Assembly: GCF_002157855.1 (NCBI RefSeq)
Contig: NZ_CP020880.1
Coordinates: 1,054,001-1,118,000 of the forward strand
Source of the DNA: Sutcliffiella horikoshii
Lineage (GTDB): Bacteria; Bacillota; Bacilli; Bacillales; Bacillaceae_I
DNA: 64,000 nt
Direction: 5' to 3'
Position numbers and translations under genes: made by a program. How positions within the stretch are numbered: the stretch's first letter is position 1; each line of letters opens with the position of its first letter. This document shows, piece by piece, positions 34,993-43,232 of the stretch. Under the pieces are notes generated by a model, which did not search any database, was not told the DNA's origin, and saw only the letters and a program-made list of their open reading frames with translations.

Positions 34993-35026
34993 AGGGACTG
35001 ATTTTACAAGAGACAGTCCCTTTCTA
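34993..35026 (+). terminator. Possible terminator after the sulfoquinovosidase gene
   Basis: Stem AGGGACTG / CAGTCCCT with a short T tract; termination may be partial. Confidence 0.5.
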
Positions 35027-35047
35027 TTAAAAACAAAGGTTATGATA

Positions 35048-35078
35048 TTTACAAAAAGGTAGTAACCTATGTTATACT
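35048..35078 (+). promoter_or_regulatory. Promoter with embedded GntR operator before the FucI-like gene
   Basis: TTTACA (35048-35053) and TATACT (35073-35078) frame the operator AAAGGTAGTAACCTAT (35055-35070). A repressor bound here would cover the whole spacer. Confidence 0.65.
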
Positions 35079-35108
35079 CAATGTAAGCCTATTCATAAAG
35101 GGGAACTA

Positions 35109-36455
35109 ATGATGCTAACTAACAATATTTTATATGTACCTATCGGAAGAAAAACATTTGATTTAGAAGCAGGGGAAGCATATCGTCTTCAAAGTTCTGA
35201 ATGGTTGAATGCTACCTGTGCAAAGGTAATCGAGCCCAATGGTATTTTAACCTCTGTAGAAGAATTGGAAGCTTTCTTGCAAGAAGCTAAACATGAAAAA
35301 ATTGATACCATTCTATATCAAAGTGTCACATTTGCTGATGGAGAGTTCATGGTTGAGATCTTAAAGCATAGAAAAGAGCCTGTTATTGTATGGTCTGTTA
35401 GAGAACCAAGTGTAGGTGGACGCTTACGTCTAAATTCCTTAACAGGCGGAAACAGCACAAGTAATGTATTACGAAATCATAACCACACCTTTGCGTTTGT
35501 ATTTGGAAATCCAGATGAACAAAAGCTTCAAGATAAATTAACTAAACAATTGAAAGTAAGTAGAGTCCTTGCGCAATTAAATGAATTAACAATCGGTGTA
35601 GTGGGAGAACATCCCCCGGGATTTTTCTTCTCAGACACAAACGAACAAGAACTTAAAGAAGCACTTGGCGTGAACTTATATAAAATGGATTTACAAACTG
35701 CATTTAAAGAATGTGTAGAGCTACCAAAAGAGGAATGGTTACCTGCCATTGAAAGAGCAGAGCAGCAAGTAATCGGCTTAAATCGATCAGATGAAACGGT
35801 GACGAAATTCGCCCAATTCTCTACTTATGTCAAAAAGCATATCGAAGCACATGACATACAGGCAATTGCGGTTAGATGCTGGCCAGACTTTTTCAACGAT
35901 TTAGGAGCTGCGGCTTGTTCCACTCTATCTCAATTTACAGAAGACGGCGTCGTTTCATCCTGTGAGTCAGACATTCATGGCTCTGTATCCATGTTTGTTT
36001 TACAACAATTGAGCGGTGGAAAAGCACCGTATCTTGGGGACCTTGTCCATGTAAATGAAGAAAACAATTCTGTTGTATTCTGGCATTGTGGTGCAGGGGC
36101 GTATTCCTTAGCAAGAGAAGAGACGGGTGCAACAGCAGGTGTTCATCCAAACAGAAAACTTGGATTCACCATGGACTTTGGATTAAAAGCAGGTGGAGTC
36201 ACCATCTTCCGAGTGAGTCATACACCAGAAGGGTATCGTTTACTGATTATGAAAGGAGAAGCGCTTGACTCTCCGCAGCACTTCCAAGGTACTTCTGTAG
36301 AAGTTGCCCTGCAAAAAGATGTGACAGAGACATTATACGAGGTTATGAATGAAGGATTTGAGCCGCATTTTGCCTTAGTATACGATGACGTGGTGGAAGA
36401 ACTAGTTGAACTTGGTAGAATGCTAGGAATTAAAACAGAAATCTATGGCTCTTAA
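35109..36455 (+). CDS. L-fucose/L-arabinose isomerase-like protein, probable sulfosugar isomerase
   Basis: 448 residues with the two-domain fold of the FucI/AraA-like superfamily: an N-terminal region about 1-150, then IGVVGEHPPGFFFSDTNEQELK near 165, and AVRCWPDFFNDLGAAACSTLS and GVVSSCESDIHGSVSMFVLQ near 265-300. Glu and Asp in CESDIHG and His in FWHCGAG are likely metal ligands. Aldose-ketose isomerisation is the chemistry needed for sulfoquinovose to sulfofructose, so this is one of two candidates for that step. It has its own GntR-operated promoter. ATG 35112 is an alternative start. Confidence 0.8.
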   Translation: MMLTNNILYVPIGRKTFDLEAGEAYRLQSSEWLNATCAKVIEPNGILTSVEELEAFLQEAKHEKIDTILYQSVTFADGEFMVEILKHRKEPVIVWSVREPSVGGRLRLNSLTGGNSTSNVLRNHNHTFAFVFGNPDEQKLQDKLTKQLKVSRVLAQLNELTIGVVGEHPPGFFFSDTNEQELKEALGVNLYKMDLQTAFKECVELPKEEWLPAIERAEQQVIGLNRSDETVTKFAQFSTYVKKHIEAHDIQAIAVRCWPDFFNDLGAAACSTLSQFTEDGVVSSCESDIHGSVSMFVLQQLSGGKAPYLGDLVHVNEENNSVVFWHCGAGAYSLAREETGATAGVHPNRKLGFTMDFGLKAGGVTIFRVSHTPEGYRLLIMKGEALDSPQHFQGTSVEVALQKDVTETLYEVMNEGFEPHFALVYDDVVEELVELGRMLGIKTEIYGS

Positions 36456-36498
36456 AAAGAGTTTGCTTGTCTAAGGGGACAACAAAGGGGTTTTTTAT

Positions 36499-37221
36499 AT
36501 GCACCATCAAAGCAACAAACAAATAGCGCTCTATCTTCAAATAAAGGAAACTCTTATACAACGAATCCAAGAGAAGACATGGCTGCCAAACAAATTAATA
36601 CCAACAGAACAAGAGTTGATGAAAGAGTTCGAGGTTAGTAGAACGACCATCAGACAGGCAATAAGCATGATGGTGCAAGATGGATTATTGGAACGGCAGC
36701 AAGGACGGGGTACCATTGTTAAATCCCAACAGCTTGTCGGAAGTTTGGGGAGATTAAAAGGATTTGCTGAAGAAGTGTTAGAGCGGGGATTAACACCATA
36801 TTCTCAGCTAATAAGAGCAGAATTCTCCACCGACTTATATCACGAAAAAGCAATGCTTCAAACGCATGATAACTCCATTTTGGTCATTGAGCGAATTCGA
36901 TTTGCAGATAATTTGCCCATTGCCTTTGAAAGAAGTTGCTGGCCTAAATCAATTGGCGAGAAGCTCATGAAAGAAGAACTCAATCAAGCAAACTTTTACC
37001 AAATCCTTGAGCAAAACGGTATTGCCTTAAGAAAAGCCAATGAAAAAATATCTGCGATGAATGCTACGATGCATGAAGCGGATTTGCTCGGAATTAGGGC
37101 CGGGGAAGCGTTAATTGAGATGACAAGATTAAGTTATGGGATTGACGATAAACCAATCGAGTATACCAGAACGAAATTCCGAAGTGATCAATACCACTAC
37201 AATGTGGAATTAACAAGATGA
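36499..37221 (+). CDS. GntR/HutC-family repressor 1 of the sulfosugar regulon
   Basis: 240 residues. The GntR winged helix (about 10-75) contains LIPTEQELMKEFEVSRTTIRQAISMMVQDGLLERQQGRGT. The UTRA effector domain (about 95-238) ends with EYTRTKFRSDQYHYNVELTR. It is closely similar over its full length to the GntR at 43233. It is located inside the operon driven from 35048. The repeated AAAGGTNGTAACCTTW operators are the likely targets. The effector is probably a sulfosugar or its phosphate, but this is inference. Confidence 0.87.
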   Translation: MHHQSNKQIALYLQIKETLIQRIQEKTWLPNKLIPTEQELMKEFEVSRTTIRQAISMMVQDGLLERQQGRGTIVKSQQLVGSLGRLKGFAEEVLERGLTPYSQLIRAEFSTDLYHEKAMLQTHDNSILVIERIRFADNLPIAFERSCWPKSIGEKLMKEELNQANFYQILEQNGIALRKANEKISAMNATMHEADLLGIRAGEALIEMTRLSYGIDDKPIEYTRTKFRSDQYHYNVELTR

Positions 37222-37234
37222 TAAAGGGGCTGTA

Positions 37235-38668
37235 ATGATGACAACAACAACTATCACAACACACGGACTATATATCAATGGACAAACAGTAGAAACGAAA
37301 GAAACCATGGCAGTAACAAACAAATACACACAAGAAGCGGCATACCATGTTGCTGTTGCGGAACAAGCTCATGTGAAAGAAGCAGTACAAGTAGCAAAAA
37401 ATTCTTTAAAAGAAGATTTTACTCCTTATCAACGCTATCAAGTTTTACTAAAAGCTGCACAGTTATTAGTAGCCAAAAAAGAAGAATTTGCTAAAGTATT
37501 GGCAACAGAGGTAGGAAAGCCAATCAGAGAGTCCAGAGGAGAAGTGGAACGTGCCGCACAGACACTAGAGATTTCTGCAGAAGAAGCTAAAAGAATTCAT
37601 GGGGAAGGTGTCCCGGTAGAAGCTGCACCAGGTTCTGAAAATCGCATGGCATTCACATTGAAAGTGCCAGTTGGAGTTATTGCGGCCATCACACCTTTCA
37701 ACGTACCTCTAAATCTTGTTTGCCATAAAATCGGTCCGGCATTAGCGGCAGGAAACAGTGTCGTACTAAAGCCTGCTGAAGTAACACCTGTATGCGCGTA
37801 TATGCTAGCTGAAGTACTTACAGAGGCTGGTTTGCCAAAAGGGCGTTTACACGTAGTTACTGGAGACGGCCCAAGCATTGGCGACTGGTTGTTAGAAAAT
37901 GGAGATGTTAATATGTTTACCTTTACAGGAAGTCCACGTGTTGGGGAACTAATCCGTCAAAAAGCAGGGCTTAGAAAGGTAGCATTGGAGCTTGGAAACA
38001 ATTCCGCTACAGTGGTTCATTCAGATGCTGACTTAGAACTTGCCTCCTCCATGGTGGCTCAGAAGAGTTTCAATAATGCAGGTCAAGTATGTATTTCGGT
38101 ACAACGTGTGTATGTGCAGGAGGATGTTTATGAGACATTTGTCCAAAAACTTAAAGAGAAAACAGAGAAGTTTGTAGTTGGTAATCCTTTAGAAGAAACA
38201 ACCGATATCGGCCCGATGATCCGCTTAAGCGAAGCAGAGCGTGTGGAGGCTTGGGTTAATGAAGCAGTGGAACAAGGCGCAACGGTTGTAACTGGCGCTA
38301 AACGGGATGGCGCGTTCTATTATCCTACGATTCTTACAGATGTGCATGATGATATGAAGGTTTGCCGTCAGGAGTTGTTTGGACCAGTCGTTTCAGTTGC
38401 ACCTTATACGGAAAAAGAGGAAGTCATTGCGAAAGTGAATGATTCTGATTATGGACTGCAGGCTGGGTTGTTTACAAAGGATTTAGGGTTTGCGATGAAG
38501 GCTGCCAAGGAAATTGAAGTGGGTGGCTTGATTGTGAATGATGCGTCTGCTTATAGAGTGGATAGTATGCCTTATGGTGGCGTGAAGAGAAGCGGTACTG
38601 GAAAAGAAGGCCCTAGATATGCGATTGAGGAAATGACAGAAGAAAGAATCGTTGTATTTAACTTATAA
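37235..38668 (+). CDS. sftD: Aldehyde dehydrogenase, probable sulfolactaldehyde dehydrogenase
   Basis: A 477-residue NAD(P)-dependent aldehyde dehydrogenase. The general base Glu is in KVALELGNNSA and the catalytic Cys in NNAGQVCISVQR. The cofactor motif FTGSPRVGELI lies near residue 228. Lactaldehyde- and succinate-semialdehyde-type enzymes look similar. Beside the transaldolase and sulfoquinovosidase genes, the likely substrate is 3-sulfolactaldehyde, oxidised to 3-sulfolactate, so the cell would excrete sulfolactate rather than dihydroxypropanesulfonate. The ATG has AAAGGGG upstream, 13 bp after gntR. Confidence 0.85.
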   Translation: MMTTTTITTHGLYINGQTVETKETMAVTNKYTQEAAYHVAVAEQAHVKEAVQVAKNSLKEDFTPYQRYQVLLKAAQLLVAKKEEFAKVLATEVGKPIRESRGEVERAAQTLEISAEEAKRIHGEGVPVEAAPGSENRMAFTLKVPVGVIAAITPFNVPLNLVCHKIGPALAAGNSVVLKPAEVTPVCAYMLAEVLTEAGLPKGRLHVVTGDGPSIGDWLLENGDVNMFTFTGSPRVGELIRQKAGLRKVALELGNNSATVVHSDADLELASSMVAQKSFNNAGQVCISVQRVYVQEDVYETFVQKLKEKTEKFVVGNPLEETTDIGPMIRLSEAERVEAWVNEAVEQGATVVTGAKRDGAFYYPTILTDVHDDMKVCRQELFGPVVSVAPYTEKEEVIAKVNDSDYGLQAGLFTKDLGFAMKAAKEIEVGGLIVNDASAYRVDSMPYGGVKRSGTGKEGPRYAIEEMTEERIVVFNL

Positions 38669-38681
38669 ACCGGTTAACTCC

Positions 38682-38716
38682 GCTGTTGATTTCCGCACTG
38701 ATCTTCAATCAACAGC
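38682..38716. repeat. 35-bp remnant of a palindromic repeat arm
   Basis: GCTGTTGATTTCCGC at one end and CTTCAATCAACAGC at the other: only the outer ends of the roughly 125-bp arm remain. It looks like an internal deletion product. Confidence 0.7.
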
Positions 38717-38762
38717 TTATGTTTTCCAATCAACACTAGTATGGTAAAGTAATAGGATGGCC

Positions 38763-38800
38763 TGGCTCGGGTTGGTGGAGCCGGGGCTTTTCCATTTTTT
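38763..38800 (+). terminator. Probable terminator of the sulfosugar operon
   Basis: CTGGCTCGG / GAGCCGGGG hairpin followed by a T-rich tract ending in seven T residues. It argues against starting the AEC gene at 38757. Confidence 0.5.
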
Positions 38801-38822
38801 TAGAGGATTGAGGCGAAAAGGT

Positions 38823-39725
38823 TTGGCTTTTTTACAAGTGCTGCTACCTGTATTTATGATATTTGCCATAGGGTTCATCGGTCAGAAGACTTTGGGGTTT
38901 GATACCAAAACATTATCAAAGATGGCCTTGTACTTGCTTTCTCCCGTACTGGTATTTCGAACTTTTTATACAAATGCATTTAGTAGTAATCATTTATATA
39001 TCATTTTATATACGTTTCTACTTTGTTTTGCACTTATCGCTTTTGTGTATGTACTATCTTGGATTAAAAAATTCACGAGGGCGGAAACTTGCGGGATGAT
39101 TCTCGCGGCAAGTTTCATGAACAATGGTAATTACGGTACTCCGGTTGCATTATTGCTCTTTGGAGCGGCAGGATTTGAGTATGCTGTTGTATTGATGGTC
39201 GTTCAATCATTGTTGATGGGCACAGTTGGGGTGTATTATGCTGCGAAAGGCAGTCCGGAAAATGCTGGCGTAAAAACGGCTTTAAGAGCAGTTATAAAAA
39301 TGCCAATTCTTTACGGAGCTATCTTCGGTTTATCCTTTCAATTTCTATCTATCCCTGTTTCGTCTTCTATAATGGAAGCTGTCGACCTTGTAGCTAATGC
39401 GACTGTTCCTGTGATTATGGTCATTTTAGGGATGCAGTTAGCTAAGATATCTATTAGAAATGCACCAAAGGAAAAATTGGCTTATGCTATTGGCATTAAA
39501 TTATTTCTTTCTCCTTTAATTGCTTTTGGTTTAACAATGATACTTCCTGTTGATCCAATGGTGAAGCAGTTGATGATTATTATGGCTGCGATGCCTACTG
39601 CTGCGAATACGACGATGTATGCGTTGGAGTTTAATACGGAGCCGGATTTTGTTTCAAGTAGTACGTTGATTAGTACGTTGTTGACTATTGTTAGTTTACC
39701 GATTATGTTTTGGATTGTTTTATAG
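38823..39725 (+). CDS. AEC-family transporter
   Basis: About 300 residues, ten hydrophobic helices in two five-helix halves, with the family block AASFMNNGNYGTPVALLLFG near residue 95 and MAAMPTAANTTMYA near 260. AEC carriers export or import organic anions such as malate or auxin-like acids. ATG 38757 is in frame but lies in a likely terminator hairpin. TTG 38823 with GAGG 9 bases before it gives the usual length. Its place after the sulfosugar operon makes sulfolactate export a possibility, but nothing in the sequence proves it. Confidence 0.75.
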   Translation: MAFLQVLLPVFMIFAIGFIGQKTLGFDTKTLSKMALYLLSPVLVFRTFYTNAFSSNHLYIILYTFLLCFALIAFVYVLSWIKKFTRAETCGMILAASFMNNGNYGTPVALLLFGAAGFEYAVVLMVVQSLLMGTVGVYYAAKGSPENAGVKTALRAVIKMPILYGAIFGLSFQFLSIPVSSSIMEAVDLVANATVPVIMVILGMQLAKISIRNAPKEKLAYAIGIKLFLSPLIAFGLTMILPVDPMVKQLMIIMAAMPTAANTTMYALEFNTEPDFVSSSTLISTLLTIVSLPIMFWIVL

Positions 39726-39758
39726 AGTCAGTTCCTTTTTCGGGAGCTGGCTTTTTTT
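39726..39758 (+). terminator. Terminator of the AEC gene
   Basis: Stem AGTCAGTTCC / GGGAGCTGGCT followed by seven T. Confidence 0.75.
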
Positions 39759-39772
39759 GTTTTTTAAACGCC

Positions 39773-39904
39773 GCTGTTGATTTTCGTTCCAGGCGCTTCG
39801 CTTGCCTGCGGGCGGTCCGTGAGCCTCCTCGGCTTGCGCCTCCGGGGTCTCACCTGTCCCTTCCTCCCGCGGGCGTCTGCGCGCCTTTCACTCCATTCAA
39901 CAGC
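39773..39904 (-). repeat. GC-rich palindromic repeat arm, solo copy
   Basis: 132 bp from GCTGTTGATTTTCG to CTCCATTCAACAGC, the best preserved solo arm, with matched 8-bp ends GCTGTTGA / TCAACAGC. Confidence 0.88.
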
Positions 39905-40019
39905 TAGGCACTCAATGAATCAATAAGTCTCTTAAAATATGAAAAATAAATTATGGCAATTTTGAAAAATATTTATTGAATTTACTGAAAAAAGAAAGTA
40001 TTATTTTAATTAGGAGTTG

Positions 40020-40033
40020 TGAAAACGCTGCCA
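40020..40033 (+). promoter_or_regulatory. cre site before the sugar ABC importer
   Basis: TGAAAACGCTGCCA fits TGWAANCGNTNWCA at 13 of 14 positions, about 100 bp before the binding-protein start. Carbon catabolite repression by CcpA is likely. Confidence 0.65.
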
Positions 40034-40072
40034 TTTGACTTTTTCTTGTGTTAGAGGGGTTACTTTATTTTT

Positions 40073-40114
40073 AAAGGTAGTAACGTAAGTAGGTTAAGGT
40101 AGTAACGTTATAAT
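40073..40114 (+). promoter_or_regulatory. Two GntR operators and -10 box before the ABC importer
   Basis: AAAGGTAGTAACGTAA (40073-40088) and TAAGGTAGTAACGTTA (40095-40110) are 22 bp apart, about two helical turns. TATAAT (40109-40114) overlaps the second. The -35 box is poor. Confidence 0.65.
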
Positions 40115-40130
40115 AAAAGGGGGAAATGTA

Positions 40131-41378
40131 GTGAAAAAGTTTAAATTGCTTTCGATCATTTTGGCATTAATGGCGTCACTTGCTTTAGCAGGATGTTCTT
40201 CTGAAGGATCATCTGGTGATAAGGATGGAAAAACTACCATCAGTTTTATTCACTGGCGTGGGGAAGATGTTGAAGTATTTAATGAACTGATAGCTAAGTT
40301 TGAAGAGGAAAATCCAGAAATTAAAGTCGATATGACGGCATACCCGTCGGAACAATACCAATCTACTGCACAAACTTTACTTCGAGATGGTACTACTGGT
40401 GATGTTTTTGTTTCCATGCCTGGTTCACAATTTGAAATCATTCAAAAAGCTGGGTTCTTTGAGGACCTGTCTGGCGAAGAGTTCGTCTCTAATTTTAATG
40501 AAAGTCTCTTAGAAGTCGGGCAAAGTGAAGGAAAACAATATGCATTACCATATCAACTTGTGTTTAACCAACCTATCTATAATGCAGGAATTTTTGAAGA
40601 GTTAGGATTAGAACCACCAACAGATTGGGAAGGGTTCTTGGCTCTATGTGAAACGCTTAAAGAAAATGGATACACACCTATTGCTTTCCCGGGTGCTGAT
40701 ATCGGTCCTGGTCAGTTTATGAACGCTATGATGATGAACAATGCGACAGATGAAGAAGTATTTACAAAACTCGTTAACGGAGAAGTTAAATTGACGGACG
40801 AGTGGTGGGTAAAAACGTTATCTCAATTTAAGGAATTAAACGATAAAGAATATTTCCAAGACAATGCTTTAGGAACAAAGCATGATGGAGCGATTGCTTT
40901 AGTGGGCCAAGAGAAAGCTGCTATGCTTGCTACAGGTTCGTATGCGATGGCAAATATTAAGAGCCATAAAGAAGACGTTAAATTGAATTTGTTGGCACCA
41001 ATTACAGTTTCAGAGTCTGAAGCAAAATATGAAGGTATTCACACTACCACTTTCATGTTGGCAGTTAACAGTAAGTCCGAAAAACAGGAGCAAGCGAAAG
41101 CATTTATTGAGTTCTTGAGTAAACCGGAGAATGCCTCTGTGTATGCGAATAAGACTGGACAGCATTTGACAGTTAACGATGTAAACTATGAATCTGAAGT
41201 TCTAAAAGATACGGTACATTGGATGGATAAAAATACAAGATTCCAACCACGTTATTTAATTCCAAACGCTGATGTGGAAAAAGCCGTTGTTGGTTCGATC
41301 CAAGATGTACTAAGCGGTACCGATCCGGCAGAAGCGGCGAAAAAGGCACAACAAATTGTCGATCAAAATTTAAATTAA
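40131..41378 (+). CDS. ABC sugar-binding lipoprotein, possible sulfoquinovosyl-glycerol receptor
   Basis: 415 residues. The signal peptide ends in the lipobox LALAGC. The mature part is a family-1 solute-binding protein: TTISFIHWRGEDVEVFNELIAKFEEENPEI at its start, FLSKPENASVYANKTGQHLTVN near the end. It captures a sugar or glycoside outside the membrane and hands it to the two permeases downstream. Shared operators with the sulfosugar operon suggest sulfoquinovosyl glycerol. The start is GTG 40131 with AGGGGG upstream. The ligand is inferred, not read from binding residues. Confidence 0.85.
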   Translation: MKKFKLLSIILALMASLALAGCSSEGSSGDKDGKTTISFIHWRGEDVEVFNELIAKFEEENPEIKVDMTAYPSEQYQSTAQTLLRDGTTGDVFVSMPGSQFEIIQKAGFFEDLSGEEFVSNFNESLLEVGQSEGKQYALPYQLVFNQPIYNAGIFEELGLEPPTDWEGFLALCETLKENGYTPIAFPGADIGPGQFMNAMMMNNATDEEVFTKLVNGEVKLTDEWWVKTLSQFKELNDKEYFQDNALGTKHDGAIALVGQEKAAMLATGSYAMANIKSHKEDVKLNLLAPITVSESEAKYEGIHTTTFMLAVNSKSEKQEQAKAFIEFLSKPENASVYANKTGQHLTVNDVNYESEVLKDTVHWMDKNTRFQPRYLIPNADVEKAVVGSIQDVLSGTDPAEAAKKAQQIVDQNLN

Positions 41379-41385
41379 TAGGATT

Positions 41386-41419
41386 AAAGGAGAGGAGGAT
41401 GATGTTCTCCTCTTCCTTT
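41386..41419 (+). other. Intercistronic hairpin after the binding-protein gene
   Basis: AAAGGAGAGGAG / CTCCTCTTCCTTT stem without a long T run. Such hairpins commonly keep the binding-protein message more abundant than the permease part. Confidence 0.6.
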
Positions 41420-41438
41420 CATATGAAAGGGGGATACG

Positions 41439-42314
41439 ATGAAACAGAGTAAGTGGCTTTATTTATTTTTTGTACCCGGTCTTATCTTCTATAGTATTTT
41501 CTTTATCCTCCCAACGATTAGTGCCGTATTTTACTCGTTCACAGATTGGGATGGACTTACTACTAATTTTAATTTTGTAGGATTCGAGAATTATACGAAT
41601 TTAGTTACCAATGATTCTATTTTTATTAAATCAATGACAAACAACTTGAAATTCATGTTGTTTGTAGTCGTTTTTCAAACTTTGTTTTCATTGGTGTTTG
41701 CGGTTTTACTTGTTAAAAATACTAAAACAAATATTTTCCTTAGAGCTTTGTATTTCTTTCCGACCATTCTTTCCTCCATTTCAGTAGCTTTTATCTGGTC
41801 CTATATGTATGATCCTAACTTAGGAATCATCAATAACCTCTTTACTAGTGTAGGACTTGAAATGCTTGCGAACAATTGGCTCGGTGATCAAAACATTGCC
41901 ATATACTCCATCGCTTTTGTACAAGTGTGGTTCCATACAGGGCAGATGTTAATTATTTTTGTTGCTGGTTTGCAAGCAATACCTGAGGATCTATACGAAG
42001 TGGCCAAAATTGAAGGAGCCAGCCGCTGGCAAACTTTCAGCAAGGTAACATGGCCGCTGATTGCTCCGGCTGCGACTATTGTGGTTGCTTATACAACCAT
42101 CCAGTCTTTTAAAGCATTTGATCTGATATATGCCATGACAAGGGGTGGTCCGAACTATGCCACGGAGATTCTCGCAACCCATATATACACAACAGCATTC
42201 AGAAGCTTTAAATTTGGATATGCATCAGCGGAGTCCGTTATCTTTATGCTGGTCATAGCCCTTATTACATTCCTGCAATTCCGTGTACTACGGGCAAACA
42301 GAGTAGAAAATTAG
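41439..42314 (+). CDS. ABC sugar permease, MalF/UgpA type
   Basis: 291 residues, six membrane helices. The EAA loop that touches the ATPase reads YEVAKIEGASRWQTFSKVTWPLIAPA near residue 190. N-terminal FFVPGLIFYSIFFILPTISAVFYSFTDWDG is typical of the first permease of CUT1 importers. AGGGGG precedes the ATG. Second gene of the operon. Confidence 0.9.
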   Translation: MKQSKWLYLFFVPGLIFYSIFFILPTISAVFYSFTDWDGLTTNFNFVGFENYTNLVTNDSIFIKSMTNNLKFMLFVVVFQTLFSLVFAVLLVKNTKTNIFLRALYFFPTILSSISVAFIWSYMYDPNLGIINNLFTSVGLEMLANNWLGDQNIAIYSIAFVQVWFHTGQMLIIFVAGLQAIPEDLYEVAKIEGASRWQTFSKVTWPLIAPAATIVVAYTTIQSFKAFDLIYAMTRGGPNYATEILATHIYTTAFRSFKFGYASAESVIFMLVIALITFLQFRVLRANRVEN

Positions 42315-42329
42315 AAGGGGGGAAAGACG

Positions 42330-43139
42330 ATGAAATGGACAAAAAAACTACTACTGTTCATCTATGCAACTCTTATTCTAGTGCCAGTGATATCTATCAT
42401 ACTAGCAACTTTTAAAACAACATCTGAAATTTATGAAAATATATTAAGTCTGCCATCTAGCTTCAACTTTAGTAACTACTTTGGAATCTTCCAAGAGCAG
42501 GCGATGGGCACCTATTTTTTAAACAGTGTACTGGTGACATTGGTATCGGTAGTTTTTACTTTGTTTTTTGCAAGTCTTGTGGCTTTTGGCATTACAAGGC
42601 TCGGAGGCTGGATCGGTGGCGGTATATTCGTGTTCTTTACCATTGGAATGATGGTGCCGGCTCAAGTTAACATGATACCTTTGTATCAATTAGTCTACAG
42701 TTTAGGTTTGACCAATTCATTAGTAGGTTTAATGATAGTCAATCTTTCCGTTACCCTGCCTGTAGCAGTTTTCATTCTTTCCGGATTCATGAGGTCCCTG
42801 CCTAAATCCTTGTTTGAAGCATGTACAATTGACGGAGGGAACAACTGGCAGATGTACTATCGAATTGCATTGCCGCTATCCCTGCCATCCTTGTCGGCTA
42901 CCGCTATTTTTCTATTTGTGATGCATTGGAATGACCTTCTCTATCCACTTTTATTTATCACAAAAGCGGAATACAAAACCCTTCCTCTAGCACTATTAGA
43001 ATTCCAGGGTGAATATATGACGAACTATCCCATGTTATTTACAGGAGTTATTATCGCTTCTGCTCCAATGATTCTCGCGTATCTTTTCCTTCAACGTTAC
43101 TTTGTTGCCGGAATGACTGCGGGTTCGGTTAAGGGATAA
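42330..43139 (+). CDS. ABC sugar permease, MalG/UgpE type
   Basis: 269 residues, six membrane helices. EAA loop: FEACTIDGGNNWQMYYRIALPLSLPS near residue 165. It pairs with the preceding permease to form the channel. No ATP-binding subunit is encoded anywhere in this operon or window, so a shared MsmX/UgpC-type ATPase encoded elsewhere must drive transport. Ribosome site GGGGGG about 8 bases before the ATG. Confidence 0.9.
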   Translation: MKWTKKLLLFIYATLILVPVISIILATFKTTSEIYENILSLPSSFNFSNYFGIFQEQAMGTYFLNSVLVTLVSVVFTLFFASLVAFGITRLGGWIGGGIFVFFTIGMMVPAQVNMIPLYQLVYSLGLTNSLVGLMIVNLSVTLPVAVFILSGFMRSLPKSLFEACTIDGGNNWQMYYRIALPLSLPSLSATAIFLFVMHWNDLLYPLLFITKAEYKTLPLALLEFQGEYMTNYPMLFTGVIIASAPMILAYLFLQRYFVAGMTAGSVKG

Positions 43140-43232
43140 GATGTTTTGCAATAAATGGTAGTGATGATACTATCTTTTACAGGTGAAACATATTAGAATA
43201 GAGGTAGATAGGTAAAAGGAGTGTCGGCAACA

